This document shows positions 63,336 to 64,000 of a stretch of 64,000 nt of DNA, one piece after another; the stretch's first letter is position 1; each line of letters opens with the position of its first letter. The position numbers and the translations under genes were made by a program. Below the pieces are notes generated by a model, which saw nothing but the letters and a program-made list of their open reading frames with translations, was not told the DNA's origin and ran no database searches. Source of the stretch: Crocosphaera chwakensis CCY0110 (lineage in GTDB: Bacteria; Cyanobacteriota; Cyanobacteriia; Cyanobacteriales; Microcystaceae); the NCBI RefSeq assembly GCF_000169335.1, contig NZ_AAXW01000025.1, positions 6,992-70,991 of the forward strand, in the 5' to 3' direction.

Positions 63336-63653
63336 ATGTTACATTTAATTTACATCGTTGCTTTTACTATTATTGCTTTTCTTGCGGTTAGTAATTTGAT
63401 TCGGAGTTTAATTACGGTAAGTATGGACTCTCAACGTCGTTATCCTAACCGGGGTAATTCACCCTCTAATAAAGCTAAAAAATCTTACAATTATCAGAAA
63501 ACGGTTCATCCTGAATTACTTGATGAACGGGGTAAACCCATTAATGAACCTTTGTTAGTCATGCGATCGGTTAGTGTAGAAGATGCTAGACAACAACTAG
63601 ATGCTATCTATAATGCTTCTCCTAATCCTAACAAGGAAACCGAAGACGAATAG
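63336..63653 (+). CDS. DUF2973 membrane protein
   Basis: 105 residues. One N-terminal transmembrane helix (LIYIVAFTIIAFLAVSNLIR) and a basic then acidic soluble tail including TVHPELLDERGKPINEPLLV and VEDARQQLDAIYNAS, the family signature. Function unknown; the pairing with DUF2605 is widespread in cyanobacteria. GGAG is 7 nt ahead of the ATG. Confidence 0.86.
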   Translation: MLHLIYIVAFTIIAFLAVSNLIRSLITVSMDSQRRYPNRGNSPSNKAKKSYNYQKTVHPELLDERGKPINEPLLVMRSVSVEDARQQLDAIYNASPNPNKETEDE

Positions 63654-63707
63654 AACAAATTGTTATAGGAAATTTTATTATTTTAAGGGTGAAACAATCT
63701 CCTAAGA

Positions 63708-64000
63708 TTACTGAGAAGTAAATTGATTAGGAGATTCTTTATAAGTTTCTAGAAACTTCTTTAATCTTTCATTGGCGTTAGGGGTATGAATGGGTAAAGG
63801 AACGGCTTCTAATCCTGTGGCATCATAACTGACTAATAACCAATCTCCTTTTTTAAATTTGACGGTTTGACGGAACATTTCTTCACTAATTCCGAAAGCT
63901 TCTCTTATTCTATCTTGGTCAGATTTTCTAGGTAATTTAGAGACAAATAAGTATGAGTTGAGCTAAAATACTGGTGTCTAAATAGTGATTCTTTGGGTTG
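63708..64000 (-). pseudogene. Partial or frameshifted gene at the right edge
   Basis: On the minus strand a frame is open from the window edge to a stop at 63937 (segment HYLDTSILAQLILICL). A second frame continues from 63962 to 63708 (segments SYLFVSKLPRKSDQDRIREA, FKKGDWLLVSYDATGLEAVP, RLKKFLETYKESPNQFTSQ) but is closed upstream by TAG at 63963-63965. The pieces join with a one-base shift. An alternative is a 56-aa gene from ATG 63878 preceded by the 3' end of another. Family not recognised. Confidence 0.35.

Overview
The window is chromosomal DNA from a unicellular, AT-rich cyanobacterium. The evidence is oxygenic-photosynthesis genes (psbI; ndhA-I-G-E and ndhN; prk; petH with a phycobilisome-linker domain), about two dozen copies of the HIP1 octamer GCGATCGC, cyanobacterial DUF families (DUF3769, DUF4079, DUF2605, DUF2973), a type IV pilus operon and a cyanobacteriochrome taxis cluster. 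The style fits the Crocosphaera/Cyanothece group, but the species is an inference. No rRNA, tRNA, CRISPR array, complete insertion sequence or prophage is visible.

Layout. 1-6.5 kb: the 3' end of a helicase-pentapeptide gene, selO, a family 2 glycosyltransferase, an adenosine-deaminase-like hydrolase, a DUF1232 gene with a LuxR-type response regulator, and a small unknown. 6.8-11.9 kb: pilM-N-O-Q, closed by a strong terminator whose U-tract abuts the start codon of a PD-(D/E)XK nuclease gene. 12.8-14.6 kb: a small MITE-like element with heptamer repeats and a HigBA toxin-antitoxin pair whose antitoxin carries an ImmA/IrrE-like metallopeptidase domain. 15-19 kb: ndhAIGE, two small unknown genes, and two tiny membrane ORFs. 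19-24 kb: a secreted animal-type alpha-amylase with a starch-binding domain, then a carbamoyltransferase/SxtJ/DUF5989 trio. 24-27 kb: prk and petH, divergent. 27-31 kb: membrane and secreted unknowns, a lone DppB-like permease, a shredded high-light-inducible protein gene, a TPR protein and coaD. 31-35 kb: crtE, a DUF212 phosphatase-like gene and the principal sigma factor.

36-47 kb is a signalling island: a CheW-MCP-CheA operon (pixIJL type), whose receptor has five tandem 173-residue cyanobacteriochrome GAF repeats, next to a PAS-GGDEF-EAL protein and a response regulator with an orphan histidine-kinase H-box. 47-64 kb: VanY-type carboxypeptidase, SWIM zinc-finger protein, trmJ, glgA, ndhN, psbI, a DUF3769/OstA outer-membrane-type protein, overlapping rpsP-khpA-lpxB-related genes, a FIST sensor gene followed 12 nt later by a GAF-adenylyl cyclase gene, a DUF2605/DUF2973 pair, and a possibly broken gene at the right edge.

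How the genes fit together. Pili (pilMNOQ), light-sensing taxis (pixIJL), c-di-GMP turnover and cAMP synthesis are all present, and in known cyanobacteria these converge on phototactic motility. Carbon fixation (prk), photosynthetic electron flow (petH, ndh, psbI), glycogen synthesis (glgA) and an exported amylase cover carbon. The most unusual items are the five-GAF receptor, the high-light-inducible gene that needs about eleven single-base restorations to read through, the sxtIJK-like trio outside any saxitoxin cluster, and the tandem tiny membrane ORFs.
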